A DNA stretch of 64,000 nt, from positions 310,001 to 374,000 of the forward strand of contig BBSY01000003.1 of NCBI GenBank assembly GCA_000974665.1, read 5' to 3'. Under the pieces are notes generated by a model. The model searched no databases, was not told where the DNA came from, and saw only the letters and a program-made list of their open reading frames with translations. Below are positions 19,383 to 28,668 of the stretch, piece after piece (within the stretch, counting starts at the first letter, position 1; each line of letters begins with the position of its first letter). Source of the stretch: an alpha proteobacterium U9-1i. Its GTDB lineage: Bacteria > Pseudomonadota > Alphaproteobacteria > Caulobacterales > Aquidulcibacteraceae. Both the position numbers and the translations under genes were made by a program.

Positions 19383-20711
19383 ATGGCCAACCCCCGTTCC
19401 TACGTCGCCGACCTGCTACGGCTCGCCGGCCCGGTGGCGCTCGCGCGCCTCGGGATCATCGGCATGGCGTTGGTGGACGTCGTGGTGGTGGGCCAGCTTG
19501 CGCCGGATGAACTGCCGCACCAGGCGCTGGGCTGGGCGCCGACAGCGGTGTTCTTGGTGGCGGCGATTGGCTTGCTGCAGGGCGTGCAGGTGCTTGCGGC
19601 GCGGTCGTTGGGCGAGAAGAACCCGCACGGTGCGGGCATGGCGTTTCGGCGCGGCGTTGTGATGGCGCTGATCGCGGGCGTGATCTCGGCCGCGCTCATG
19701 TGGTTTGGCGGCGAGCGCTTGTTCACGAGCTTCGGCATAGCCGAGGATTTGGCGGCGCCGTCAGCGCGGGTGATGAATGTGCTCGCGCTCTCGATCCCGC
19801 TGCATTTGCTTTACGTCGCGGCGACGTATTTTCTCGAGGCGATCAAAAAGCCGTTGGCCTCCACGATCATCATGTGGCTCGCGAACGGCGTGAACCTGGC
19901 GCTGAATTTGTGGTGGGTCCCCGAACACGGCGCCATCGGCTCGGCGTGGGCGACCGTTGGTGCGCGTGTGTTTCTGGCGGCGGCGATCCTCATTTGGATC
20001 TTCATGCTGAAGGAAGCGCGCTATTACGGCGTGCGCGGCAATATTGGCGCGGATGGACCGACCTATGGCGCGCTGCTCGGCGTGGGCATTGCAGCCGCCG
20101 TGAGCCAGGCGGTGGAAGCGGGCGCGTTTTCGGCGATGACCGTGATCGCGGGGCGCTTAGGTGCGGCCGAGGTCGCGGCGTATCAGATCATGCTCAACAT
20201 CATGGCGCTGGTGTTCATGGTGGCGCTTGGGCTTGGTGCGGCGACGGCGGTGCTGACCTCGGAAGCGATTGGACGCAAAGCGCCGGGCGACGCGACGCGC
20301 GCGGGCTGGACAGGGCTTGGGCTCAACACCATCGGCATGCTGATCGCGGCGGCGACGATCCTGATTTTCGCAACGCCGATCGGGCGCGCCTACACGGCCG
20401 ACGCCGAACTCGCGGTTTTAATCGCGTCGCTGATGTGGGCGGCAGCGTGGGTGCTCACACCTGACGGCGCGCAAGTGGTGATCGCCTCGGCGCTGCGCGC
20501 GCGCGGCGACAATTGGTTTCCCACCTTCAGCCACATCTTCGCGTACGCGATCGTGATGCCGGTGCTCGGCTTTTTCTTCGCCGAGCGTTTGGAGATGGGC
20601 GTTGTTGGGCTGCTGTTCGCCATCTTCTGGGCGAGCGTGGCGTCGGCGGGGGTGCTGATCTTGCGCTGGTGGGTGCTCTCTCGCGCGCCGCGCTCAGAAG
20701 CTGGCGCCTAA
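19383..20711 (+). CDS. MATE family multidrug/Na+ efflux transporter
   Basis: 442 residues, about 12 transmembrane helices in two pseudo-repeats. The N-terminal half shows LAGPVALARLGIIGMALVD and the second half IAAAVSQAVEAGAFSAMT, both MatE-type. Exports cationic compounds in exchange for Na+ or H+ at the inner membrane. Its last 18 bases overlap the convergent neighbour. Confidence 0.9.
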   Translation: MANPRSYVADLLRLAGPVALARLGIIGMALVDVVVVGQLAPDELPHQALGWAPTAVFLVAAIGLLQGVQVLAARSLGEKNPHGAGMAFRRGVVMALIAGVISAALMWFGGERLFTSFGIAEDLAAPSARVMNVLALSIPLHLLYVAATYFLEAIKKPLASTIIMWLANGVNLALNLWWVPEHGAIGSAWATVGARVFLAAAILIWIFMLKEARYYGVRGNIGADGPTYGALLGVGIAAAVSQAVEAGAFSAMTVIAGRLGAAEVAAYQIMLNIMALVFMVALGLGAATAVLTSEAIGRKAPGDATRAGWTGLGLNTIGMLIAAATILIFATPIGRAYTADAELAVLIASLMWAAAWVLTPDGAQVVIASALRARGDNWFPTFSHIFAYAIVMPVLGFFFAERLEMGVVGLLFAIFWASVASAGVLILRWWVLSRAPRSEAGA

Positions 20712-21581
20712 CACCCAGCCTTCTTCGCGTTCAACAGTCTCGCGGCGCGGATCGTCCTTGGCGGGGCCGAACAGCGGCGCAAGCTGTCCCTTCTCATCGA
20801 GCGCGGCGAAACGTTCCACAACCGCGCGCACTTGCGCTTGATCCTTAATCTCGCCGGCGTTCGGTTTGAGCGGAAAGAGCGAGGGATAGATTTCGGCGAA
20901 CACAGCGTCGACGCCATCGACGTCGGCGGGCGTGAGCGGTTTCCAACCGGTTTCGAACGGCCAGACCTTGGCGTTGCGACTGTCGCGCAGGCGCTTGATC
21001 ACCGGCAGACCGGTGATCGCCTGGCCGCCGACGGAACCTTGATAATAGAGCTTCCAAATCGAGGACGCGGTTTTCAGCTGCTCTTCGGTGAGGCGCAATT
21101 CGGGCAGATCGTCGGGCCCATGGTCGCGCGGGCGCTTGGCTGAGAGCATCGTCTGCGCATCGCGCGCAGGCGCGCCCCAGAACGGAAACGCTTCGCCGCT
21201 CATCAGCCGGTTCATCTTGGCGCCGACTTGGAAGCGGTTGTTGTCGTTGTTGGGCTTGTCTTTCACTTCGGCAGCGACGAAATCCATCAGCGCCCGCCAT
21301 GGCTCGCCGTTGAGTTTGAGCTTGGCGGCTGTGCCGCGCGGGAAGCCGAGCGGAAAATCAACGCCGACGAGGACGCGTTCGCTTTTGCGCTTCAGGTCCG
21401 CGAGGACGCCTTCGAGCATGCCGAAGGCTTCCGTTCGCGTGGCCGGGTTGTGCGATTCAAACGCGAGCTGAAAGCGCACGTTGCGCTTCAAGACGCCGAT
21501 CCAGATGGAATCGGCGCCGGTTGTGGGTTTGGCGGCCGCGCTCCAATCGACCGCGACATAGGCTTGGAAAAGACGGCTCAT
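20694..21581 (-). CDS. Conserved protein with RNase H-like fold (DUF429-like)
   Basis: 295 residues. The start YVAVDWSAAAKPTTGADSIW gives a first beta strand with Asp, and VLVGVDFPLGFPRG near 72 gives a second conserved Asp; both are typical of DUF429-like RNase H-fold proteins common in alphaproteobacteria. PNNDNNRFQVGAKMNR and FPFWGAPARDAQ are conserved-looking blocks. A nuclease or nucleotide-related activity is possible but unproven. It lies seven bases upstream of the reductase stop on the same strand order. Confidence 0.75.
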   Translation of the reverse strand: MSRLFQAYVAVDWSAAAKPTTGADSIWIGVLKRNVRFQLAFESHNPATRTEAFGMLEGVLADLKRKSERVLVGVDFPLGFPRGTAAKLKLNGEPWRALMDFVAAEVKDKPNNDNNRFQVGAKMNRLMSGEAFPFWGAPARDAQTMLSAKRPRDHGPDDLPELRLTEEQLKTASSIWKLYYQGSVGGQAITGLPVIKRLRDSRNAKVWPFETGWKPLTPADVDGVDAVFAEIYPSLFPLKPNAGEIKDQAQVRAVVERFAALDEKGQLAPLFGPAKDDPRRETVEREEGWVLGASF

Positions 21582-21588
21582 CAGAACA

Positions 21589-22596
21589 TCAATCGAGTTT
21601 CACAAGCATCTTGCCGGTGTTGCCGCCGGAGAACAGCGAGAGAAACGCTTTGGGCGCATTGGCGATGCCGTTTTCAACCGTTTCTTCCCATTTGACGCGG
21701 CCGTCTTTGATCCATTGCGTCATCTCGGTGAGGAATTGGGCGCGCATGTCCCAATAATCGGAGACGATGAAGCCCTGCATGCGGATGCGCTTGCCGACGA
21801 CGTAGCTCATGTTGCGGGGCCCGGGCTTGGGTTCGGTGTCGTTGTAGATCGAGATCATGCCGCATTCGATGAAACGCGCGAACGGCCGCGCCACTTCGAG
21901 CGCGACTTCGAGGTGATCGCCGCCGACATTGTCAAAATAGACATCGACGCCCTTGGGCGCGGCGTCGCGCACGGCGGCGAGTAGGTTCTTGCCGGCGGTC
22001 TTGTAGTTCACCACCGCATCGACGCCGAACGATTTGAGCAAGGCGGCTTTTTCATCCGAGCCAACCGAACCGACGACGGTGCAGCCTCTGATCTTGGCGA
22101 TCTGGCAGACGGTTGTGCCGACGGCGCCGGCCGCGCCGGAGACGAACACGGTTTCGCCGGGCTTGGGATCGCCGATGCGCGCAAGACCGGAATAGGCGGT
22201 CATGCCCGGCATGCCGAGCACGCCGAGATAAGCCTGCGCGGGTACGTCGGCGGCTGGCAGTTTTTGCACATTGCCGGCGGCGGTGACGAAGGCTTCGCGC
22301 CAGCCGTTCATGGTTTCGACAAGGTCGCCCGGCTTCAAGTTGGGGTCGTTGGACTTTTCAACGCGGCCGATAGCGCCGCCCATCAGGGGTTCGCCGATCG
22401 CGAACGGAGGCACGTAGGAGGGGCGGTCATACATGCGCCCGCGCATGTATGGATCGACTGACATCCACGCATTGCGCACCAAAACTTCGCCGGGGCCGGG
22501 GTCGGGCAGCTCTACAGTGGCGAGTTCGAAATTTTCGGCCACGGGGAGGCCAGCGGGCCGGCTCTTCAAGCGAATTTCCCGCGACGTTGTGGCCAT
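21589..22596 (-). CDS. NADP-dependent oxidoreductase, MDR family (CurA/prostaglandin-reductase-like)
   Basis: 335 residues from ATG 22596, preceded by GGAGGAA. Zinc-free medium-chain reductase acting on alpha,beta-unsaturated carbonyls with NADPH. Diagnostic features are SVDPYMRGRM near 45, GMPGMTAYSGL near 130 and the nucleotide-binding VSGAAGAVGTTVCQIAK near 150, then VDVYFDNVGG near 215. The longer upstream frame lacks homology. It is divergent from gltX. Confidence 0.9.
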   Translation of the reverse strand: MATTSREIRLKSRPAGLPVAENFELATVELPDPGPGEVLVRNAWMSVDPYMRGRMYDRPSYVPPFAIGEPLMGGAIGRVEKSNDPNLKPGDLVETMNGWREAFVTAAGNVQKLPAADVPAQAYLGVLGMPGMTAYSGLARIGDPKPGETVFVSGAAGAVGTTVCQIAKIRGCTVVGSVGSDEKAALLKSFGVDAVVNYKTAGKNLLAAVRDAAPKGVDVYFDNVGGDHLEVALEVARPFARFIECGMISIYNDTEPKPGPRNMSYVVGKRIRMQGFIVSDYWDMRAQFLTEMTQWIKDGRVKWEETVENGIANAPKAFLSLFSGGNTGKMLVKLD

Positions 22597-22751
22597 AAAT
22601 TCCTCCCTGGACGGGGAAACACTAGCGCTCGCGCTTGATCCGGCCAAGGCAATCCGAAATGCGGCGCCAGGCCACCGGCGCGGACGCTGGACAGGGGCGG
22701 GAGGGGAGACGCATAACCCGCGCTTCCCACTTCACGAGTCTGGCTTCGCAA

Positions 22752-24089
22752 ATGTCCATTCGCCTGCGTTTCGCTCCTTCGCCGACCGGCCGTATCCATG
22801 TCGGCAACGTCCGCACCGCGCTGATGAACTGGCTCTACGCGCGGCGCGAGGGTGGGCAGGTTTTGCTGCGGATTGACGACACCGATCTGGCGCGCTCGAC
22901 CAAGGAATTCGAAGACGGCATCGAGGCTGACCTGAAATGGTTGGGGCTCAATTGGGACGAGCGCGCAAATCAATCGCATCGCTTCGAGGCGTACGAAAAA
23001 GCGGCCGATATTTTGAAGGCGGCGGGCCTGCTCTATGCCGCGTACGAGACGGAGGACGAACTCGACCGCAAGCGCAAGATCGCGCAATCGCGCGGGCGCC
23101 CGCCCGTCTATGATCGCGCGGCGCTCAAGCTCACGGATGCGGAGCGCGCGGCGTATGAAGCCGAGGGCCGCAAGCCGCATTGGCGCTTCAAGCTTTCCGG
23201 CAAGCGCGCCGAGTGGAATGACATGGTGCGCGGACCGCAATCGATCGACACAGCGTCGCTCTCCGACCCAGTGCTGATCCGGGAGGATGGGGCTTTCCTT
23301 TATACGCTGCCTTCGGTGGTGGACGACATTGACTTCAAGATCACCCACATCGTTCGAGGCGAGGATCACGTCACGAATTCCGGCGTGCAGATCGAAATCT
23401 TCGAAGCGCTTGGCGGGCCCGTGCCGGCGTTCGGGCATTTCCCGCTTCTCGTAGGCGCCGATGGCGAAGCGCTGTCGAAGCGGATTGGCTCGCTCTCGGT
23501 GCACGACCTGCGGGCGGACAATTACGAGCCGATGGCGTTGCTCTCGCATCTGGGCAAGATCGGCACCTCCGATCCGGTGGAGGCGCGTGTTTCGTTCGAC
23601 AAGCTGGCGGACGAATTCTCGTTTGAGAAGATTGGCCGCGCGCCGGCGCGGTTCGATCCAGAGGAATTGAAACGCGTCAACGCGGGCGTGTTGCATCAAA
23701 CCGAATATGCGGCGGTGAAGGCGCGCCTTGCCGCGATCGGCGCCGACAAAGGCGAGGCGTTCTGGAACGCGGTGCGCGCAAATCTAGTGCTGCTGCCGGA
23801 TGTGGTTGAGTATGCGCGCATCGTTGACGGCCCGATTGATCCCGTGATTGCGGATGCGGCCTTCACCTCCGCCGCGGCGGAGGTGCTGCCGGCGGGGCCG
23901 TATGACGCAACCAGCTGGAGCGCGTTCGTCGATGCGGTGAAATCCAAAACCGGCGCGAAGGGCAAAGCCTTGTTCATGCCGCTGCGCCAGGCGCTGACGG
24001 GCATGGACCACGGCCCGGAGATGGCGGCTTTGTTTCCGCTGATCGGCGAAGCGAAAGCGCGCGCGCGGTTGAGTGGGAAAGCGGCTTAG
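22752..24089 (+). CDS. gltX: Glutamate--tRNA ligase
   Basis: 445 residues. Class I aminoacyl-tRNA synthetase charging Glu onto tRNA. The N terminus RLRFAPSPTGRIHVGNVRTA carries the HIGH motif as HVGN, and the KMSKS motif is degenerate as ALSKRIGS (about 240), as in the shorter GltX paralogue of alphaproteobacteria. IDDTDLARSTKEF near 40 is canonical. ATG 22752 sets the family N terminus. Species with two GltX often split Glu and Gln tRNA charging; whether this one is the second copy cannot be decided from the window. Confidence 0.94.
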   Translation: MSIRLRFAPSPTGRIHVGNVRTALMNWLYARREGGQVLLRIDDTDLARSTKEFEDGIEADLKWLGLNWDERANQSHRFEAYEKAADILKAAGLLYAAYETEDELDRKRKIAQSRGRPPVYDRAALKLTDAERAAYEAEGRKPHWRFKLSGKRAEWNDMVRGPQSIDTASLSDPVLIREDGAFLYTLPSVVDDIDFKITHIVRGEDHVTNSGVQIEIFEALGGPVPAFGHFPLLVGADGEALSKRIGSLSVHDLRADNYEPMALLSHLGKIGTSDPVEARVSFDKLADEFSFEKIGRAPARFDPEELKRVNAGVLHQTEYAAVKARLAAIGADKGEAFWNAVRANLVLLPDVVEYARIVDGPIDPVIADAAFTSAAAEVLPAGPYDATSWSAFVDAVKSKTGAKGKALFMPLRQALTGMDHGPEMAALFPLIGEAKARARLSGKAA

Positions 24090-24097
24090 CGTTTGCG

Positions 24098-24310
24098 CCC
24101 AGCCCTCCCTCGATGGGAGGGCGCCGCGAAGCGGCGGGAGGGTGAGACCCGCAAGGCATAAGAGGAGCCACATGAGGCTCGCCTTCATTGTCGCGCGTAC
24201 ACCTCCTCAGTCCACCTTCGCTTCGCTGCGGCGGACAGCTCCTCCATCGAGGAGGAGCAGGGCGTGTCGCCATAGCGGGTTGCGCTCGGCGCGCGCATCC
24301 TCCACTTAAG
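24098..24310. repeat. Intergenic palindromic repeats between gltX and antiporter gene
   Basis: CCCTCCCTCGATGGGAGGG followed by CGCCGCGAAGCGGCG and a further GGGAGGGTGAGAC forms nested hairpins (24101-24150). A second cluster at about 24205-24265 has CTCCTCAGTCC...CTCCTCCATCGAGGAGGAG. No convincing gene lies in this 270-base gap. Same style as the repeats in the E2 gene. Confidence 0.6.
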
Positions 24311-24359
24311 GGCAGGCGCACGCGATCCGCGAGCGCCGATCCCAACCATTCGGAGACCA

Positions 24360-25556
24360 ATGGAAAGCTACGCGCTCATTTCAACGATTTGCGCAGCATT
24401 GGTGCTTGCGTTCGTGTTTGGCGTCGTGGCGCGTCAGTTCAAGCTGTCGCCGATTGTGGGTTATCTGGTGGCGGGCGTGGCGGTCGGGCCATTCACGCCG
24501 GGGTTTGTCGGTGACGCGAGCCTGGCGCTGCAATTGGCCGAGATCGGCGTGATCCTGCTGATGTTTGGTGTTGGCCTCAAATTTTCGCTTGCGGATTTGT
24601 GGTCCGTGCGCGGCGTCGCGCTGCCCGGCGCGTTGGTGCAGATGGGCGTGGCGACGTTGCTCGGCTATCTGCTCGGCCTCGCCTTAGGGCTGCCCACGCC
24701 CGAAAGCGTGATGCTCGGTTTTTCGCTTTCGGTCGCGTCCACGGTCGTGCTGCTGCGCGAGCTGGAAGATCGCAAGCTGGTGAAAAGCGAAAACGGGCGC
24801 ATCAGCGTGGGCTGGCTGGTGATTGAGGACATTGCGATCGTGTTGGCGATCGTGCTGTTGCCGATGTTGGCCGGGGTTGCGCGCGGCGAAGTGACGACGT
24901 TGGCGGACATGGCGACGGCGTTCGGACTCACGCTCTTGAAGATTGGCGCGTTCGTGGCGTTGATGCTTATCGTCGGCGCGCGCGTGTTTCCATGGCTGAT
25001 CGAACGCGTGGCGCATTTGCGCTCACGCGAGCTGATGTCGCTGGGAACGATTGCGCTGGCGATCGGGGTGGCGTTCCTCGCCTACTTTACCTTCGAGGCG
25101 TCGTTCGCGCTGGGCGCGTTTCTTGCGGGCCTCGTGCTCAACGGTTCCGCGCTGACGCACAAAATCGCCGAGGACAGCCAACCTTTGCGCGATACGTTCG
25201 CGGTGCTGTTTTTCGTCTCGGTCGGCATGTTGTTTGACCCGATGACGATCGTCAATCAGCCGCTCGGCGTCGCGGTGGTGGTGGCGATCATCATTGTCGG
25301 CAAGGGGCTGGCGGCGTTCGCCATCATGAAGTTGTTCAAACAGCCGATGGAAACATCTTTGCTGGTCGCAGTGGCGTTGGCGCAGATCGGCGAGTTCTCG
25401 TTCGTGCTGGCGGGGATGGGGCGGCGGTTCGAGCTGATGTCGCTCGACACGTACAATCTCATTCTGGGCGGGGCGATTATCTCGATCGCGTTGAACCCGT
25501 TCCTGTTCCGCCTCGTGGATGGGCGAAAGCCTAAGCCCGCGCCGGCGCAAAGCTGA
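24360..25556 (+). CDS. Cation:proton antiporter, CPA2/Kef type, without RCK domain
   Basis: 398 residues with about 12 helices. LSPIVGYLVAGVAVGPFTPG near 27, LLMFGVGLKFSLADLW near 65 and FFVSVGMLFDP near 285 are typical of KefB/YbaL membrane cores. The C-terminal TrkA-N/RCK regulatory domain of full-length Kef/YbaL proteins is missing, the protein ending right after the membrane part. Likely K+ or Na+/H+ exchange in the inner membrane. Its 3' end overlaps convergent msrB by 26 bases. Confidence 0.88.
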   Translation: MESYALISTICAALVLAFVFGVVARQFKLSPIVGYLVAGVAVGPFTPGFVGDASLALQLAEIGVILLMFGVGLKFSLADLWSVRGVALPGALVQMGVATLLGYLLGLALGLPTPESVMLGFSLSVASTVVLLRELEDRKLVKSENGRISVGWLVIEDIAIVLAIVLLPMLAGVARGEVTTLADMATAFGLTLLKIGAFVALMLIVGARVFPWLIERVAHLRSRELMSLGTIALAIGVAFLAYFTFEASFALGAFLAGLVLNGSALTHKIAEDSQPLRDTFAVLFFVSVGMLFDPMTIVNQPLGVAVVVAIIIVGKGLAAFAIMKLFKQPMETSLLVAVALAQIGEFSFVLAGMGRRFELMSLDTYNLILGGAIISIALNPFLFRLVDGRKPKPAPAQS

Positions 25557-26040
25557 GTGCTGCGCCGTTGTTGCAGTAGCGCAGGCGGGTTGGCGCGGGG
25601 CCGTCATTGAAGACGTGGCCCTGGTGCCCCAGGCAACGCGCGCAATGATATTCGGTGCGCACTTCGTCGAGCGCAGTATCGCGGCGTGTGCCGATGTTTT
25701 CGCGGATGACGCGGGTGAAGCTGGGCCAGCCAGTGCCGGAGTTGAATTTCCACTCGGAGCGGAACAGCTCAAGGCCGCATCCGGCGCACGCGTAGGCGCC
25801 GCGTCGACGTTCATGGTTCAGGGCGCTTGTGCCGGCGCGTTCGGTTTCGTGTTCACGAAGGACGGCGAAGGCGAGGGGCGAAAGCTGCGCGCGCCACTGC
25901 GCTTCGCTCATTGTGCGGAACGGCGAAGCCGCGAACCGCGCTTCATTGGCGGCGCTGGCGATCGTGCGCTGGGCCCAAGCGGGCGGCGCGAGCGACGCCA
26001 AGACTACGCCCAGGAGCAGGGATCGGCGAGAAACGACCAT
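25531..26040 (-). CDS. msrB: Peptide-methionine (R)-S-oxide reductase, exported
   Basis: 169 residues. Reduces R-methionine sulfoxide in proteins. A twin-arginine-like signal (SRRSLLLGVVLASLAPPAWA) indicates export to the periplasm. Zinc-binding CAGCG and CARC pairs, GTGWPSF and the catalytic cysteine in RYCNNG are present. Length is normal for a secreted single-domain MsrB. Confidence 0.92.
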   Translation of the reverse strand: MVVSRRSLLLGVVLASLAPPAWAQRTIASAANEARFAASPFRTMSEAQWRAQLSPLAFAVLREHETERAGTSALNHERRRGAYACAGCGLELFRSEWKFNSGTGWPSFTRVIRENIGTRRDTALDEVRTEYHCARCLGHQGHVFNDGPAPTRLRYCNNGAALSFAPARA

Positions 26041-26275
26041 GCCGGCTAATACGCACCTGGCGGGGCTGCGGATGCAAGCGAGTTCGATGGGTTGTCGACC
26101 GAGTACGGACTGGGCGAGCGGACGCGCCCGGCCAACGCGGACTATGCGGGAAGGCCAGACGCCTGTGCGAAACTCCCGATGCGTTTATTGCCCTATGCTC
26201 TATGTTGCCTCAGTCGCAGCCGCCCTTCGCAGGTAAAGATGCGGCCGGCGCGCACTGCAGGGTGGGAACGTTACT

Positions 26276-27052
26276 ATGATTTGGACCAGTCGCATCAGCC
26301 AGTTGCTCGGCGTTGCATTAGTCGTCCTTTTTTCCCTCGTTCTGGCCGAAACAGCTTTCAAGGCGCTCTGGCAAGCCTATGAGCGAGGGTTGCCTCCGGT
26401 TCCCGTGTTTGGAAATTGGCGGTCGCTCGCCATACTTTTTTGCGTGCTTGCCGCGGGCGGTTTCTTTCACTGGTTCGTTTCGAGAGTGTTGTTTCTGGCA
26501 ACGGTGGCGGGTTCGGAGAAGGCTGCGGCCGCCTTCGTCTTGCGTCTCGTTTCGACGCTGCCGATTTCGTACATCATGGGGAGTTTGCTGGGTTTCCTGG
26601 TCGCAACCGTTGCGCCGGGATTGACCAACGCGCAAGCTTGGTTGGCCATCACACTGGTCGTTGCACTCGCGTTTGCTCCAACGACGGCGACCTTCATGAG
26701 CGCATTCTTGGGCGGACGATTTCGTAGTGAGCAACAGGCGAGCGACATGTTGCGCATCGAACGGCGCTACCAATGGGCGGTCGTGTTCGGCGGCGAAGTG
26801 CGCAAAGCACAATGGCTCGCGACCTTCATCAGCGCGGCGCGACTGATCATAGAACTCAACTTTCTTGCATTTGGCCAGACTGATTGGCGACCAGGTGCTG
26901 TGACGGGTGCAGATGCGCAAGCTGCGATGCAGAGCTTCCACGATGTATACGTTGCTTCCTTCAGCCCAACGATTGTGGTCATCCTGCTCATCGTCGGCTT
27001 GGTTAGCCACGCAGCCGCGATCGGATTGAGCATGTTGGTGAGACCGCACTGA
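26276..27052 (+). CDS. Membrane protein paired with PstB-like ATPase (probable ABC permease)
   Basis: 258 residues with about six hydrophobic segments. It has no clear binding-protein-dependent permease EAA motif and no recognised family. Its stop overlaps the ATPase start by one base (TGATG), so the two proteins very likely form one transporter. Base composition looks less GC-rich than neighbouring genes, suggesting acquisition. Preceded by a 235-base gap with no visible gene. Confidence 0.7.
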   Translation: MIWTSRISQLLGVALVVLFSLVLAETAFKALWQAYERGLPPVPVFGNWRSLAILFCVLAAGGFFHWFVSRVLFLATVAGSEKAAAAFVLRLVSTLPISYIMGSLLGFLVATVAPGLTNAQAWLAITLVVALAFAPTTATFMSAFLGGRFRSEQQASDMLRIERRYQWAVVFGGEVRKAQWLATFISAARLIIELNFLAFGQTDWRPGAVTGADAQAAMQSFHDVYVASFSPTIVVILLIVGLVSHAAAIGLSMLVRPH

Positions 27053-27876
27053 TGGCAGAAAAAGCTTCAGACGCTGGGCGGTCACGGCACGCAAGCGACA
27101 CGGTTGTTATGTCAATCCGCGACATCAACGTCTTTTCGGCGAGTGGCAGACAACTCGTTTTCGACATGAGCGTCGACGTGGTTGACCGATCGGTCACCGC
27201 CATCATTGGCCAGTCCGGCACCGGCAAGTCCGTGTTCGTGTCCGCCATTGGTGGTGTGCTGCCCGACGACTGTCGCGTGAGTGGGTCGGTGCTTTACCTC
27301 GGCGTTGATATCTACAGTCTCGCCGCGATGCGAGGCGGCGAATGGCGACGCGAGATTATGGTCGTTCCGCAGTATCCAACTGTCCTGCCCTGTTCGATCT
27401 ACGACAATGTAGCGATCCCTCTCAGGTACTGGCAGCGTCGATCACGTGTGCTGCGGCCCTCACGCAAGGTGGCGGAGTTGGATGGTGCTGTGGAGAAGGC
27501 TCTGACACGCGCGGCGCTCTGGGCCGAAGTGAGGGATAGGTTGCGCGAGCCCGCTTCGGTTTTGTCCGCTGGGCAGAAGCAGCGTCTTTGCATCGCACGC
27601 GCGCTGGCGCTCGAGCCTCGGATGCTAATATTCGACGAACCTACGGCGCACTTGGATCCGATTTCGGCGGCAAAATTAGAGGAGCTTGTCGACGATCTTC
27701 GCACTGAGCTTGCGATGGTCGTTGTCACGCACAGCATGGCTGAAGCGGCGCGGATCTCGCAGAAGACAGCATTCTTAAGCTTGGGCACGCTCGTCGAAAC
27801 CGGCCCCACCGAGGAAATTTTCATGAATCCGCGAGACGCTCGAACCCAAGATTACGTCACCGGTCGTACGGGCTGA
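27052..27876 (+). CDS. PstB-like ABC transporter ATPase
   Basis: 274 residues. Walker A GQSGTGKSV near 53, signature LSAGQKQRL near 172 (LSAGQ rather than LSGGQ) and Walker B MLIFDEPTAHLD near 190. The C terminus (LVETGPTEEIFMNPRDARTQ, then DYVTGRTG) and ALWAEVRDRL match PstB of the phosphate importer closely. Yet no pstS, pstC/pstA pair or phoU is nearby and only one membrane partner exists. Substrate unknown; a phosphate role should not be assumed. Confidence 0.85.
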   Translation: MAEKASDAGRSRHASDTVVMSIRDINVFSASGRQLVFDMSVDVVDRSVTAIIGQSGTGKSVFVSAIGGVLPDDCRVSGSVLYLGVDIYSLAAMRGGEWRREIMVVPQYPTVLPCSIYDNVAIPLRYWQRRSRVLRPSRKVAELDGAVEKALTRAALWAEVRDRLREPASVLSAGQKQRLCIARALALEPRMLIFDEPTAHLDPISAAKLEELVDDLRTELAMVVVTHSMAEAARISQKTAFLSLGTLVETGPTEEIFMNPRDARTQDYVTGRTG

Positions 27877-27913
27877 GCGTGCCGGTGCGAGCCTGTCGCA
27901 ACGCTTTTCGCCT

Positions 27914-28600
27914 TTAGTGCGCGCGGCCGGCTGGGGCGGCGTTGTGGGCGTGCCAGGCTTTCATGAGCTGCGCCGCGAAATAGCCGGCCAGCGCGCGAAC
28001 GCGGCGGCGAATGATCTCGCGGTCGTCGTGGAATTTCGCGAAATCCTCGCTTTGCATTGCTTCTGCGTGCGCGGCGCGGAGGTTGGCGTCCTCGCGGGCG
28101 AGAAACTCGGCAGACGCCTTCACGAAGGCCGGCAGATTGCCGTTCGGATGGATGGGCGCGTCGAGCTTGAGGGCGGTGCGTTCGTCCTCTGGCAGGAAAG
28201 CGATGTTCCAGTCGTCGAAAGGGCAGAGGTCGAGCCGCATCATCAAGAGATGGCCAAGCTCACCGTTCCAGCACGGATCGGGAAGTAAGAAGAACGGGCG
28301 CACCGAGCCGCCATTGGTGCGGCGAGCGATGTCGTCGTTGAGGCGCATCAGCTTGGCTTCCAGCTTAGCGCGGCCCTCGGCCAAACGTTGCTCAAGCGAG
28401 TGCTGGTTGGGGACGAGATTGTCCTCGTCGTCTGGTCTCATGCCGAGTTGGCGCAGCGTCGCGCCGGCTTGGCCATCCCACATCGCGGCGGGAATGACGC
28501 GCGTGCGCCCGTCTCGGCCAGTCTCGATTTCGCTCGCTTCGACACCACGCAGTTCTGCGTCCGCGTTGGTGCGATCAATTTGGCGTTTACCAAACCCCAT
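27914..28600 (-). CDS. Conserved hypothetical protein
   Basis: 228 residues from ATG 28600 with GAGG upstream. Soluble and charged, with no signal peptide. Blocks such as FFLLPDPCWNGELGHLLMMR and CPFDDWNIAFLPEDER look conserved, but no family was recognised. It stands alone between the ABC pair (convergent) and the LOG gene. Confidence 0.65.
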   Translation of the reverse strand: MGFGKRQIDRTNADAELRGVEASEIETGRDGRTRVIPAAMWDGQAGATLRQLGMRPDDEDNLVPNQHSLEQRLAEGRAKLEAKLMRLNDDIARRTNGGSVRPFFLLPDPCWNGELGHLLMMRLDLCPFDDWNIAFLPEDERTALKLDAPIHPNGNLPAFVKASAEFLAREDANLRAAHAEAMQSEDFAKFHDDREIIRRRVRALAGYFAAQLMKAWHAHNAAPAGRAH

Positions 28601-28668
28601 TGTCGCCTCCATCTCAGAGGCTAACAAAACGCATTTAATACCGCGTGCAGAACGAAGTTAGGTTTGAT

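Noticed and set aside
26276-27876. Phosphate (Pst) import system
   Set aside because: Only the ATPase resembles Pst; binding protein, two permeases and PhoU are all missing.
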